From contig NZ_NKHR01000003.1 of NCBI RefSeq assembly GCF_014467285.1, positions 282,338 through 346,337 on the forward strand: a stretch of DNA of 64,000 nucleotides. Reading direction: 5' to 3'. Under the pieces are notes generated by a model. It worked only from the letters and a program-made list of their open reading frames with translations, had not been told where the DNA came from and made no database searches. Both the position numbers and the translations under genes were made by a program. Shown here piece by piece: positions 18,394 to 26,508 of this stretch. How positions within the stretch are numbered: position 1 is the first letter of the stretch; every line of letters starts with the position of its first letter. The stretch comes from Xenorhabdus sp014467285. GTDB lineage: Bacteria; Pseudomonadota; Gammaproteobacteria; Enterobacterales; Enterobacteriaceae.

Positions 18394-18780
18394 GTGTTAG
18401 GTAAAATCCACTTCCATTTGGTCAAATTACTGCATTTCCCATTGAAGGTTACCCCTTTTGTCTTACGGCGTCAGGTGCTGGAACAGTTTCTTGGCTGGCA
18501 ATTTCGAGCAGCATTGGCTGAAAGGGGAGCTGGCGTTTTTAACTTCCCGTTGGTTGAAGGTGGAAATACGGGATCTCGGTTTACACTGTTTTTTCAGCGT
18601 CGTTTACGGATTGAAGGAAACACAGAATTGGGACTGCATGTAAAAAATTTAATGGATTCCATTGAATTGGAATCTATGCCATCCATTCTTCGCTTTGGTT
18701 TATTACGTCTGGCTGAATTTATCAAAGCGGGACAGAAAGAGGGCGTTGATCAGAACGATCACGCGTTATCGTCATGTTAA
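18394..18780 (+). pseudogene. ubiT: Decayed ubiT (yhbT), SCP2 lipid-carrier protein of anaerobic ubiquinone synthesis
   Basis: UbiT (E. coli ~174 aa) is an SCP2-type lipid-binding protein of the O2-independent ubiquinone pathway with UbiU and UbiV. Here the N-terminus (VTPFVLRRQVLEQFLGWQF) and C-terminus (TLFFQRRLRIEGNTELGLHV) match in one frame. The segment between, equivalent to E. coli GELEFLEGRW and RDIDLQWF, is found only in another frame (GELAFLTSRWLKVEIRDLGL, ~18530-18590). About 38 residues of the SCP2 core are then missing. So the gene carries a frameshift near 18520 and an internal deletion near 18595. The remaining 128-codon frame is unlikely to make a working SCP2 fold. GTG start with AAGGAG upstream. 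Confidence 0.8.
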
Positions 18781-19292
18781 TCAGGGTCGAAATTCCGGTC
18801 GATGCTATGGGGATTGATCGTTTATTACGTCAGTCTTTTGAGACATCGGCAGAAGCTGAGTTAGTGAGTCAATTAAGAGAAGATGGCTTGTTGACACTGG
18901 GCATTGTTGCGACTGACGATGAAGGTCATGTGATTGGCTATGTCGGTTTCACGCCTGTTGATATCAATGGGGCAGATCATCAATGGGTGGGTTTGGCATC
19001 ATTGGCGGTGGAGGAGCAGTACCGTCATCATGGGCTCAGTGAAAAATTGGTGTACGAAGGGCTGGATAGCCTGAATGAGTTTGGATATAGCGCGGTTGTG
19101 GCACTGGGAGATCTTGAATATTACGGCCGTTTTGGTTTTAAACTTGCCAATGAATATCAATTATCTTGCGAATGGCCTGATTGCGAGGATTATTTCCTGA
19201 TCTACACTTTGGCTGATATTTCACTGAGTGATTGCCATGGTCAGGTTACTTATCCTGTCCACTTTGAGAATCTATGGTCTCTGCCAAAATAA
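18774..19292 (+). CDS. yhbS: GNAT-family N-acetyltransferase YhbS
   Basis: YhbS (172 aa) belongs to the GNAT acetyltransferase superfamily. The acetyl-CoA-binding core is visible as LASLAVEEQYRHHGLSEKLV (motif A), with VVALGDLEYYGRFGFKLA after it, typical of the YhbS group. Its ATG overlaps the end of the decayed ubiT (ATGTTAA), which keeps the ancestral yhbT-yhbS operon arrangement. The last 47 bases overlap the convergent yhbQ. The acceptor substrate is not known from sequence. Confidence 0.9.
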   Translation: MLIRVEIPVDAMGIDRLLRQSFETSAEAELVSQLREDGLLTLGIVATDDEGHVIGYVGFTPVDINGADHQWVGLASLAVEEQYRHHGLSEKLVYEGLDSLNEFGYSAVVALGDLEYYGRFGFKLANEYQLSCEWPDCEDYFLIYTLADISLSDCHGQVTYPVHFENLWSLPK

Positions 19293-19620
19293 GGCTCTCT
19301 GATTGAGTAAAAAACTTCTCAGATAAGCCGTTTTCTATCAAATAAGTCGTTATACAGGGAGGCTGGTTCAGAATCAGCCTCTCTTTTTGCTGTTTATTCA
19401 GCTTCTTCACGCGATATTCAACTTTCAGCGCCATGCTGCGATCCCCGACCAAACCTTGATAAACCAATGTCAATGGTGCTTTCCCCCTGAGGGCTTTTGC
19501 GCCTTTTCCTGATGTGTGCTGCATAAAGCGGCGGGGTACATCTGTTGTGATCCCAGTATATAAGGTGCCATTTTGTGCTCTAATCAGGTAGAGATACCAT
19601 TGAGATACTTTAATTTTCAT
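19246..19620 (-). CDS. yhbQ: GIY-YIG nuclease superfamily protein YhbQ
   Basis: This 124-aa protein is a small stand-alone GIY-YIG domain of the YhbQ/UPF0213 family. The signature is WYLYLIRAQNGTLYTGITTD (the GIY/YIG strands become YLY and YTG). The conserved Arg (VPRRFMQH) and the Glu in VEYRVKKL follow. Family members have been linked to cleavage of structured or damaged nucleic acid, but the physiological role is unclear. The C-terminal ~25 residues go past the usual end of the domain and overlap the yhbS 3' end, so they may be dispensable. Confidence 0.88.
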   Translation of the reverse strand: MKIKVSQWYLYLIRAQNGTLYTGITTDVPRRFMQHTSGKGAKALRGKAPLTLVYQGLVGDRSMALKVEYRVKKLNKQQKERLILNQPPCITTYLIENGLSEKFFTQSESLILAETIDSQSGQDK

Positions 19621-19892
19621 TATTTAATTTTAATAATTCCGAAAGTTTAATTGCAGTGTGAAATTAATGTGTCATTAAGCTTTAGGCTGATTTTTTGAGT
19701 GCTTTTCTGATTTAACAAGATGAATTTATTAATAATATATTCCAACTGGCGTTTTTGAATAGCTATTTTTGTTCAAAATAATTGAAAAAATATAGCAATA
19801 ATTGCTAATTATCATATTCGGAACAGGCGTATAACATGGTCTGCGTCACGAGGGATAAGCCCTATTGTATAAAGTGAGCAGAGGAGCAAAAT

Positions 19893-20144
19893 ATGAAAAA
19901 TGTAAAAAATATCGTCGCTGGTTTGGCACTATGTGCGGTTTCATTTGGTTCGCTTGCAGCAACTGAAGTTCAAGTTGCTAAGGGAGATAAAATTGGTGTT
20001 GTCTCAGTTACTGGCGCCGCTACACTAGATAGCCTGACTGTAGAGTTGTCCAAAAAAGCTGACAAAGCTGGTGCGAAATATTTCCGTGTTGTTTCCGCAA
20101 ATGGTCAGAATAAACTCAATGGCGTTGCTGAAATTTATAAATAA
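19893..20144 (+). CDS. BhsA/McbA-family small periplasmic protein (DUF1471)
   Basis: This 83-aa protein has a cleavable signal peptide (AGLALCAVSFGSLA-ATE) and one DUF1471 domain, the fold of the enterobacterial YhcN/BhsA/McbA stress proteins. Markers are the GDKIGVVSVTGAATLDSL segment and the end GAKYFRVVSANGQ. Such proteins are induced by stress and affect biofilm or outer-membrane permeability. GAGGAG lies just before the ATG. It stands between yhbQ and yhbP with its own terminator-like hairpin. Confidence 0.88.
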   Translation: MKNVKNIVAGLALCAVSFGSLAATEVQVAKGDKIGVVSVTGAATLDSLTVELSKKADKAGAKYFRVVSANGQNKLNGVAEIYK

Positions 20145-20190
20145 TTTATAGTGTTCCATGCAGCCCACCTTGGTATATTGAGTCGAACAT

Positions 20191-20226
20191 AGAACACGAA
20201 GCTGGATAAATTTCCAGTCGTGTTCT
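20191..20226 (+). terminator. Hairpin after the BhsA-like gene
   Basis: AGAACACGA / TCGTGTTCT form an outer 9-base-pair stem and CTGGA / TCCAG an inner stem. There is no strong T run after it, so it is a terminator-like or processing structure rather than a certain terminator. Confidence 0.6.
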
Positions 20227-20261
20227 GTTCTGAACAGGCTAAAATAACAGTATGGAACAAT

Positions 20262-20693
20262 ATGAATTTAAATAAAGAAAATTTAATAATTAGTCAATAT
20301 CTCGCCAAACAACATGTATTTACGCTTTGCACTTCTTCAATTCAAGATTTATGGTGTGCGAGCTGTTTCTATGTCTTCAATGCCGACAATATGGCATTTT
20401 GGTTTATGACTGAATCTGATACCCGGCACGGTCAAATCATGCTGCAAAATCCTGTCGTTGCAGGCACTGTTGCTGACCAACCCCGCAATATTGCTCACAT
20501 TAAAGGCATCCAATTTCGTGGTGAAGTGATTTTGCTGACCGGTGAGGCTGAAACTGCGGCCAGAGCGCATTATTGCCGCCATTTTCCCATCGCCTTAACA
20601 GCTAAAACCCCGATTTGGCAACTTAACCTGAATGAAATCAAAATGGTGAATAACACGCTGGGTTTTGGCAAAAAATTGCACTGGCAACGTTAA
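20262..20693 (+). CDS. yhbP: YhbP-family protein (pyridoxamine-oxidase-like flavin fold)
   Basis: This 143-aa protein matches E. coli YhbP (UPF0306) throughout: YLAKQHVFTLCTS near the start, LWCASCFYVFNADNMAFWFM, TRHGQIM, VAGTVADQP and the C-terminal NTLGFGKKLHW. The fold is the split beta-barrel of FMN-binding PNPOx-like proteins, but no reaction has been assigned. I chose ATG 20262, which gives the E. coli-like N-terminus, over an upstream in-frame GTG at 20220 that falls inside the preceding hairpin. Confidence 0.88.
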   Translation: MNLNKENLIISQYLAKQHVFTLCTSSIQDLWCASCFYVFNADNMAFWFMTESDTRHGQIMLQNPVVAGTVADQPRNIAHIKGIQFRGEVILLTGEAETAARAHYCRHFPIALTAKTPIWQLNLNEIKMVNNTLGFGKKLHWQR

Positions 20694-20741
20694 TGCTACC
20701 GTAACTATCATCGTCACGTAACTATCATCGTAACGTAACTA

Positions 20742-21206
20742 TTATCGTAAATAGTGGATAACCTGATTACGGCTGCCCCGCCAAATTAATGTAGGATCAT
20801 ATAACTCTTGTTCAAATCTCCCATCAACCAACACGTGGATGCGGCTGATAATTTCTTGCTGAATCTCATTTAATTCATTGAGAACATAGCCTGTCCATAG
20901 CCAGATATCCTTATCTGGGCACGCTTCTCTTACACGCTTAACTAATTGTAAGATGGCAGGTAAATTATGGGGATGCAGGGGATCGCCACCGGATAATGAT
21001 AAACCTTGTCGTTGAATACGATGATCTTTCAAATCAGCGATGATGTGGTTTTCCATTTCCAATGTAAAAGGCAGACCAGAATCAACCCGCCAGGTACTTT
21101 GGTTATAGCAGCCACGACATTGATGCAGACAACCTGATACAAACAGCGTGCAACGGGTTCCGGGGCCATTGACCACATCAACCGGATAATATTGATGATA
21201 ATTCAT
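20742..21206 (-). CDS. nrdG: Anaerobic ribonucleotide reductase-activating protein (radical SAM)
   Basis: NrdG (154 aa, identical in length to E. coli) is the radical-SAM activase that installs the glycyl radical on NrdD. The [4Fe-4S]/SAM motif is FVSGCLHQCRGCYN (CX3CX2C), and the SAM-binding GGD is in LSLSGGDPLHP. The start MNYHQYYPVDVVNGPGTRC matches E. coli; a seven-residue in-frame extension to 21227 is possible but would overlap nrdD. It follows nrdD with 4 bases between them. Confidence 0.95.
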   Translation of the reverse strand: MNYHQYYPVDVVNGPGTRCTLFVSGCLHQCRGCYNQSTWRVDSGLPFTLEMENHIIADLKDHRIQRQGLSLSGGDPLHPHNLPAILQLVKRVREACPDKDIWLWTGYVLNELNEIQQEIISRIHVLVDGRFEQELYDPTLIWRGSRNQVIHYLR

Positions 21207-21210
21207 GTTA

Positions 21211-23085
21211 TTAACCCATTTGGCCATTACTAAGGTGTTTCACGCGGCGTTTCACTTCTTCCTGCTTTCCGGTATTGAATGGTCGTGCATCCGGGCTGCC
21301 AAGATAGCCGCAAACACGGCGAATGACAGAAACATGAGCCGGGTCATGATTGCCACATTGAGGACAAGTGAATCCTTTGCTGGTACAGGCAAATTCTCCC
21401 GTAAAACCACATTGGTAGCACTCATCAATGGGGGTATTGGTGCCATAGTAAGGAACACGTGAATAGCTATAATCCCAAACATCTTCCAATGCCTTCAAAT
21501 TATGTTGCAGATTGGGATATTCGCCGTAGCAGATAAAACCACCATTCGTTAACGGTGGATAAGGTGCTTCAAAATCAAGCTTATCGTAGGGGTTAACCTT
21601 TTTTTCCACATCCAGATGGAAACTGTTGGTGTAATAACCTTTATCGGTGACACCGTGAATGATACCAAACTCGGCAGAATCCAAGCGGCAAAAACGGTCA
21701 CATAAATTCTCGCTTGGTGTACTGTACAGACTGAACCCATAGCCGGTCTCCAATTTCCATTGATCAACCGCCTGACGTAAATGCTTAACAATGGAAATGG
21801 CTTTCTGTTGGCGCAGTTCATTATCAAAAAGGTGAACGTGATTACCATATAACGCATTTATCGTTTCATGAATGCCGATATACCCCAACGAGACAGAGGC
21901 GCGGCCATGTCTAAAAATCTCAGCAATATTTTCATCAGCTTTCAGACGAACGCCACAGGCACCTTCCATATAGAGGATTGGCGCAACCCGGGCCTTGGTA
22001 TTTTCGAGGCGAGAGATACGAGTCATCAGGGCTTTTTTCGCGAGCAACAAACGCTGATCCAAAATCTGCCAGAAGCGGGCTTCATCGCCTTTAGCCTCCA
22101 GCACAATGCGGGGCAGATTCAGGCTGATTACCCCCAGATTATTGCGCCCTTCGTGGATTTGCTGACCATTTTCTTCATAAACACTGAGAAAACTGCGACA
22201 ACCCATTGGCGTTTTAAATGAACCGGTCACTTTGACAACTTGATCATAATTAAGGATATCGGGGTACATCCGTTTGCTGGCGCATTCCAGCGCCAATAAC
22301 TTGATGTCATAGTGGGGATCACCAAACCGGTGGTTCAATCCATCACGAATGGCAAAAACCAGTTTGGGGAAAACGGCGGTTTTGCGATTTTTTCCCAATC
22401 CAGCAATGCGGTTGCGCAAAATCGAAATTTGAATCAGGCGGGATTCTTTTGATGTTCCCAATCCGAACCCCAAGGTGACAAAGGGGGTTTGTCCATTGGC
22501 GGTATGCAGCGTATTGACTTCATATTCCAGAGATTGGAAAGCGTCATAACACTCTTTTTCAGTGCGGGCTTCTGCATAAGCAGCCTGATCGGCAATCTTC
22601 CACTCTTTAGCAATTGCCAGATGCTTGTCATAACTGGCCTTTACAAAAGGAGCGAGAACTTCATCAATGCGATTAATGGTCGTCCCACCATAAATATGGC
22701 TGGCAACTTGCGCGATGATCTGAGCCGTGACCGCAGTGGCGGTAGAAATGGATTTAGGTGGTTCAATTTCTGCATTGCCCATCTTAAAACCGTTGGTCAG
22801 CATGCCCTGTAAATCGATCAGCATACAGTTGAACATGGGGAAAAAGGGGGCGTAATCCAGATCATGGTAATGAATTTCTCCCTTTTCATGCGCAACAACC
22901 ACATCAGGAGGCAGCATATATTGCTTAGCATACTGTCGGGCGACAATCCCGGCCAATAAATCGCGTTGAGTCGGGATCACTTTGCTGTCTTTATTGGCGT
23001 TTTCATTAAGCAGAGAAAAATCACTTTGCTCGATCAAACCACGGATTTCCTGATCTAATTGATCATGCCATTTATGGGAATTCAC
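21211..23085 (-). CDS. nrdD: Anaerobic ribonucleoside-triphosphate reductase lacking the ATP-cone
   Basis: NrdD is the class III ribonucleotide reductase, reducing NTPs to dNTPs without oxygen. The catalytic body is complete, from LDQEIRGLIEQ onward through GGTTINRIDEVLAPF and CDRFCRLDSAEFG to the Zn site (CYQCGF...CPQCGNHD) and the glycyl-radical loop RRVCGYLGSPDARPFN. The N-terminal ATP-cone (about the first 88-95 residues of the 712-aa E. coli protein) is absent. The best start is GTG at 23085, with GAGGAG upstream, giving 624 aa, exactly 88 fewer than E. coli. An open extension to 23127 does not restore the domain. NrdR boxes lie ~85 bases upstream, so the missing domain is not hidden in another frame. 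Confidence 0.9.
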   Translation of the reverse strand: MNSHKWHDQLDQEIRGLIEQSDFSLLNENANKDSKVIPTQRDLLAGIVARQYAKQYMLPPDVVVAHEKGEIHYHDLDYAPFFPMFNCMLIDLQGMLTNGFKMGNAEIEPPKSISTATAVTAQIIAQVASHIYGGTTINRIDEVLAPFVKASYDKHLAIAKEWKIADQAAYAEARTEKECYDAFQSLEYEVNTLHTANGQTPFVTLGFGLGTSKESRLIQISILRNRIAGLGKNRKTAVFPKLVFAIRDGLNHRFGDPHYDIKLLALECASKRMYPDILNYDQVVKVTGSFKTPMGCRSFLSVYEENGQQIHEGRNNLGVISLNLPRIVLEAKGDEARFWQILDQRLLLAKKALMTRISRLENTKARVAPILYMEGACGVRLKADENIAEIFRHGRASVSLGYIGIHETINALYGNHVHLFDNELRQQKAISIVKHLRQAVDQWKLETGYGFSLYSTPSENLCDRFCRLDSAEFGIIHGVTDKGYYTNSFHLDVEKKVNPYDKLDFEAPYPPLTNGGFICYGEYPNLQHNLKALEDVWDYSYSRVPYYGTNTPIDECYQCGFTGEFACTSKGFTCPQCGNHDPAHVSVIRRVCGYLGSPDARPFNTGKQEEVKRRVKHLSNGQMG

Positions 23086-23169
23086 AATAAGGCTCCTCAA
23101 TATGTTATCCACAGACGAAAATGACATGAATACTCGCTTTTTGTTGAGTGTGGATAATTTTGTGCATAA

Positions 23170-23216
23170 ATACTATATGTAGTGAATTTTGTGTATTTAA
23201 ACACAATATATAGATC
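23170..23216 (-). promoter_or_regulatory. Paired NrdR boxes upstream of nrdDG
   Basis: Two 16-base sites resemble the NrdR consensus acaCwAtATaTwGtgt: ATACTATATGTAGTGA (23170-23185) and ACACAATATATAGATC (23201-23216), about 13 of 16 positions each. They start 31 bases apart, three helical turns, as in known nrd promoters. NrdR would repress nrdDG when dATP is high. Confidence 0.78.
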
Positions 23217-23243
23217 ATTTAAGCTAATATACAACCTACAAAG

Positions 23244-23257
23244 TTGATCTGAGACAA
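23244..23257. promoter_or_regulatory. Weak FNR-like site upstream of nrdDG
   Basis: TTGATCTGAGACAA has one perfect FNR half-site (TTGAT) and a poor second half (GACAA instead of ATCAA). Anaerobic induction of nrdDG by FNR is known in E. coli; the site here is only suggestive. Confidence 0.3.
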
Positions 23258-23266
23258 AGAAAGGGA

Positions 23267-23304
23267 GGGTTGTGATAGCAACCCTGATACTGGAGTGATC
23301 AGGG
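23267..23304 (-). terminator. Terminator-like hairpins after ridA
   Basis: GGGTTG / CAACCC (23267-23284) and CCCTGAT / ATCAGGG (23282-23304) are overlapping stems just past the ridA stop on the minus strand. They share CCC, so only one can form at a time. Confidence 0.55.
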
Positions 23305-23320
23305 CTGAAAGAATGTCAAA

Positions 23321-23707
23321 TTAACCGCGAACGGCGATTGCTTCGATTTCGATTTTCACATCTTTTGGCAGACGAGCAACTTCAACACATGAACGCGCAG
23401 GGAATGGCGCATTATGTTCAGCGAAGAATGCTTCGTAAGTTGCGTTTACGGCTGCAAAGTCATTCAGATCTTTGACAAACACGGTGGTTTTCACGATATC
23501 AGCTACTTTCAGGCCAGATTTTTCGATAATAGCTTTAACGTTTTCCAAAGATTGACGTGCTTGAGCAGTAACCTCTTCAGGGATATCGCCGGTTTTTGGA
23601 TCAACAGGGATCTGACCGGAAGTGATAACCATGCTGCCCAGATCAACACCCTGAACATAAGGGCCGATTGCCGCTGGTGCATTTTCGGTATGAATAGAAC
23701 GTGACAT
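23321..23707 (-). CDS. ridA: 2-iminobutanoate/2-iminopropanoate deaminase RidA
   Basis: RidA (YjgF, 128 aa, full length) hydrolyses reactive enamine/imine intermediates released by PLP enzymes such as threonine dehydratase, protecting other PLP enzymes. The family signature is complete: APAAIGPYVQ, SGQIPVDPKTG, a conserved Arg in PARSCVEVARLPKDVKIEIE and the Glu in the final strand. It sits downstream of pyrI on the same strand, as in E. coli (pyrBI-ridA). Confidence 0.96.
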   Translation of the reverse strand: MSRSIHTENAPAAIGPYVQGVDLGSMVITSGQIPVDPKTGDIPEEVTAQARQSLENVKAIIEKSGLKVADIVKTTVFVKDLNDFAAVNATYEAFFAEHNAPFPARSCVEVARLPKDVKIEIEAIAVRG

Positions 23708-23838
23708 TAGAAACTCCTGTTTAACGTCTGAATAGGAAATGTTGCGAGACCGCCATTATAGTGATCCCCTGCCTTGTATCAATTGATGCAGGACATTCTA
23801 TCCCTCTCAAATGGGAGATAGGTTGTTTGAAGCGATGC

Positions 23839-24303
23839 TTAATCGTTATTGATAACCGCTTGGCGATCAAACTCTTTTTCACAATATTTACAGCGCAATA
23901 CGACATCATCTTTCGTTGCCATCACATGAAAACTGCTGTTGACGGGCTCATTGTGGCTGATGCAATTGCTGTTTGGGCAAATAAGAATACCATCAATTCG
24001 TTCTGGCAGATTGATCGGCATCTTCTTAACGACAACATAATTTTCAATATTGTTGATTGTCGCATAGGGTGCATACATGGCGAGCTGGTTTGCTTGCTGC
24101 TCCGTCAGGAAGGTGTTTTCAATTTTGATCAGATCCTTTTTACCCAGATGGTTGGAAGGCAGATTCAGGCCGATGGTAATACGCTGGTCGGTTTCGGTGA
24201 GCTTGAACAGCGACAACAATTTAAAGCCGATATGGGCCGGAATATGATCGATAACCGTGCCACATTTAATGGCTTCTACTTGTAGTTGATGATCTTGAGT
24301 CAT
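23839..24303 (-). CDS. pyrI: Aspartate carbamoyltransferase regulatory subunit
   Basis: PyrI (154 aa) is the regulatory chain of ATCase, giving CTP inhibition and ATP activation of the first committed step of pyrimidine synthesis. The N-terminal allosteric domain has VEAIKCGTVIDHIPAHIGFK and TETDQRITIGLNL. The C-terminal zinc domain has the four Cys in ICPNSNCISH and LRCKYCEKEF. It is intact, but its partner pyrB, normally immediately upstream in one operon, is 16 kb away at 40251-41192. It therefore needs another promoter; none is obvious in the 277 bases before it. A GAATACC/GGTATTC hairpin (24312-24330) lies just upstream of the start. Confidence 0.95.
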   Translation of the reverse strand: MTQDHQLQVEAIKCGTVIDHIPAHIGFKLLSLFKLTETDQRITIGLNLPSNHLGKKDLIKIENTFLTEQQANQLAMYAPYATINNIENYVVVKKMPINLPERIDGILICPNSNCISHNEPVNSSFHVMATKDDVVLRCKYCEKEFDRQAVINND

Positions 24304-24520
24304 GTTGTGTCATGAATACCTGTCCGGTATTCTTCCTCCAGATATTAGGGGATCAAGGGAACCTGCTTATTTTGTCACAGACGACTTGGCATTTCATCTG
24401 ATTAACCCTTTAATTTAAAAGATGATTTAACTTATTGATTGAAATTCAAGAAAATCGGCTGCTCTGCATTTTTGTTGTTAATATGTAAATGAATTGTTGT
24501 TTAATAACCCTCAATCCAAT

Positions 24521-24566
24521 AGATTTTAAATTGCAGTGCAGCCAACAAAGCGGCAACGTGGAAAGT
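24521..24566. repeat. Dispersed-repeat-like element
   Basis: The stretch TTGCAGTGCAGCCAACAAAG, followed by CGGCAACGTGGAAAG, resembles the short imperfect palindromes scattered between genes in Yersinia and related enterics (arms of the TTTCAAGTTGC / GCAACTTGAAA type). The arms are degenerate here. It lies at the pyrI end of the accessory block. Confidence 0.35.
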
Positions 24567-24580
24567 AGAAGGTATCGACG

Positions 24581-25324
24581 TCAATAAATACATGACGTTA
24601 CAGATAGATCAAATGAGAAATCTATCACGTTGAAGCCGAAGCCTTTTGATATCTTGACGGTCTCTGTACCCGGTAGCCATTGGAATACAACAGCGGGGGC
24701 AACACATGTTGTCATCGTATTATGGTGCCAAATACGTGAAGTGTGAGCGTGCCCGCTACCAATAAATTTCACCTGATACTTCTCGCAAAGCTCCAATAAT
24801 TCTTTGCTATTATTTAACATGCAGTTATCGACAATGGGGGTTCCGACTGGAATAGCATGATGGTGCATGAATAAAGCAATATTATAGTGACTATTTGCAA
24901 TAATTTTTCTCTCTAATTCTACAAGAGTATCTTGAGAGATAAGACCATGATCTTCTCCTGCTACAACAGTATCAACTGAAATAAAATGCCAGATCCTATT
25001 ATTATATTCATTGGAGTTTATAATGTATTTGGTTTTTTCTTCTGCGAGTGCGATATCAAAGTTATTCTTGAGATCATGGTTACCCAATATAGCAAGATAA
25101 GGTAAATTTAATGATTCCATTTTATTTAAGAAATATCTATAAGAATCGACTTCACCATCATTTGAAATGTCACCGGAAACTATAATTAATTCTATTTCAA
25201 TAATACTTTTTATTCTCAGTATTTCCTCACAAACAAAATCAAAATTATCATAAGGATTGACATCAAATATTTTTTGTTCTCTGCTTCGGGTTAAATGTAT
25301 GTCTGTTAAATGAATGACTTTCAT
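24581..25324 (-). CDS. CpdA-like metallophosphoesterase
   Basis: This 247-aa protein is a calcineurin-type metallophosphoesterase, closest in style to the CpdA (3',5'-cAMP phosphodiesterase) group. All metal-ligand motifs are present: TDIHL (Asp8, His10), SGDISNDGE, LGNHD, the HHH segment in LFMHHHAIPVG and the final GSGHAHTS. The reaction is a phosphodiester or phosphomonoester hydrolysis; the substrate is not shown by sequence. It is the last gene of a tight four-gene operon; its ATG overlaps the stop of the VUT transporter gene by four bases. Codon use is AT-rich relative to the flanking pyr and nrd genes, which suggests transfer. Confidence 0.82.
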   Translation of the reverse strand: MKVIHLTDIHLTRSREQKIFDVNPYDNFDFVCEEILRIKSIIEIELIIVSGDISNDGEVDSYRYFLNKMESLNLPYLAILGNHDLKNNFDIALAEEKTKYIINSNEYNNRIWHFISVDTVVAGEDHGLISQDTLVELERKIIANSHYNIALFMHHHAIPVGTPIVDNCMLNNSKELLELCEKYQVKFIGSGHAHTSRIWHHNTMTTCVAPAVVFQWLPGTETVKISKGFGFNVIDFSFDLSVTSCIY

Positions 25325-26019
25325 TTTTTATTACCTCCGAAAAGAAATGGATTGTATGATATATTCCAATCGTATATATCAGTTGACTCTAATTTTTTTA
25401 TTTTATCTGCCAAGAATATGCCTATCGGCAGAAGAATGATGGACATGACTACCTTATAAGACCATGTTGTTGCAATGATTGTGATTAATTCATTGAAACT
25501 ATATTTTGAAGAGAGGCTTATAGGATAAGCTGACAGCAGAAGGGCCGCTTGAGTAATCATTGACGCAATGATATATCTTATAAAAAAGAATCGGCCAAGA
25601 AATACTTTTTTTAAGCTAGATATAACGATTCCGTTTATAAAGTAAGAAATGGGTACAGAAGTCCATGTTCCTACCATCACTCGCCAAAACTCCCCAAATA
25701 ATGACCTGAAATTCATTGAAATTTGATTGTTTTCCGGTTGAGCGTGTGATGCTACAAAGATAATCATGACAAAAATGGATTGGCATAAAACGATTATCCA
25801 GACTGTTCTGACTCCTTGCCTGTATCCATATACTTCCGTCTGAATTGTGGATATTAGGAAGTAAAAAGAGAATAAAATTCCACTAAATGTGATTTTAAAT
25901 CCATTGAAGTCTAAGGTCTTGTATACAAGAACATCACAAGTTATCATTATTGTGACAGATAAAGAAATGAATAAGGAATCATATTTGAACTTTGGGTGAG
26001 TAGGATAAGATTGAGTCAC
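25321..26019 (-). CDS. VUT/YhhQ-family membrane transporter
   Basis: This 232-aa protein has about six hydrophobic segments and the signature of the VUT family (YhhQ, transporter of queuosine precursors preQ0/preQ1): ISTIQTEVYGYRQGVRTVWI after helix 2, and a polar helix with WSYKVVMSIILLPIG near the C-terminus. It differs clearly from housekeeping YhhQ. It overlaps both neighbours by four bases (ATGA), so the three downstream genes are translationally coupled. Transport of a nucleobase-like compound is the family inference; the actual substrate is unknown. Confidence 0.75.
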   Translation of the reverse strand: MTQSYPTHPKFKYDSLFISLSVTIMITCDVLVYKTLDFNGFKITFSGILFSFYFLISTIQTEVYGYRQGVRTVWIIVLCQSIFVMIIFVASHAQPENNQISMNFRSLFGEFWRVMVGTWTSVPISYFINGIVISSLKKVFLGRFFFIRYIIASMITQAALLLSAYPISLSSKYSFNELITIIATTWSYKVVMSIILLPIGIFLADKIKKLESTDIYDWNISYNPFLFGGNKK

Positions 26020-26498
26020 TTTATTACCTTTAATTTTGTGGGCTTAGATGATTTTATTTTTTCTGCTTTTGATATCTCATCGGAAATTTTCCTTCCATCT
26101 TTTAATCCAGACATATAAGCGATCCTTACAAGGCTCGTTGGATCTAAATTTTCAACGATATTCTGATCTATCAGTAATTCCTTTCCATTTATTCTTCTAC
26201 GAGAGTAGGCATTTTGTATTGTGAATGATAAATCTCTTCTTTCTTCTACTATTTCAAATTGTTGTTTTTTTCTCATATCATATTCTTCAAATTGTGTTAT
26301 GAATATGATATCAGCGGGATTTATATTATATAATAAATCACCCTTGAAAATATCTTCTGCTGTTGCTTTTATACATGTATGCGTGCCTAATTCTTTCAAT
26401 ATGTAAAATCCATTTTCTTTTACTGGTTCGAATCGCTGTAAGCTGTATATATAACGAGGTTTGAATGTTTTTTTGAAAAAATCAATTATTTTTCCCAT
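26016..26498 (-). CDS. Hypothetical protein of the Xre/VUT operon
   Basis: This 160-aa protein begins MGKIIDFFKKTFKPRYIYSL and is rich in Lys, Ile and charged residues. It has no signal peptide or membrane helix. The N-terminal half (YILKELGTHTCIKATAEDIF) looks like a compact beta-rich domain; the C-terminus is helical and basic (ISKAEKIKSSKPTKLKVIK). I do not recognise the family. It starts 10 bases after the Xre regulator and overlaps the transporter gene by four bases, so it is a fixed member of the operon. Confidence 0.7.
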   Translation of the reverse strand: MGKIIDFFKKTFKPRYIYSLQRFEPVKENGFYILKELGTHTCIKATAEDIFKGDLLYNINPADIIFITQFEEYDMRKKQQFEIVEERRDLSFTIQNAYSRRRINGKELLIDQNIVENLDPTSLVRIAYMSGLKDGRKISDEISKAEKIKSSKPTKLKVIK

Positions 26499-26508
26499 TA
26501 TGCCTTTC

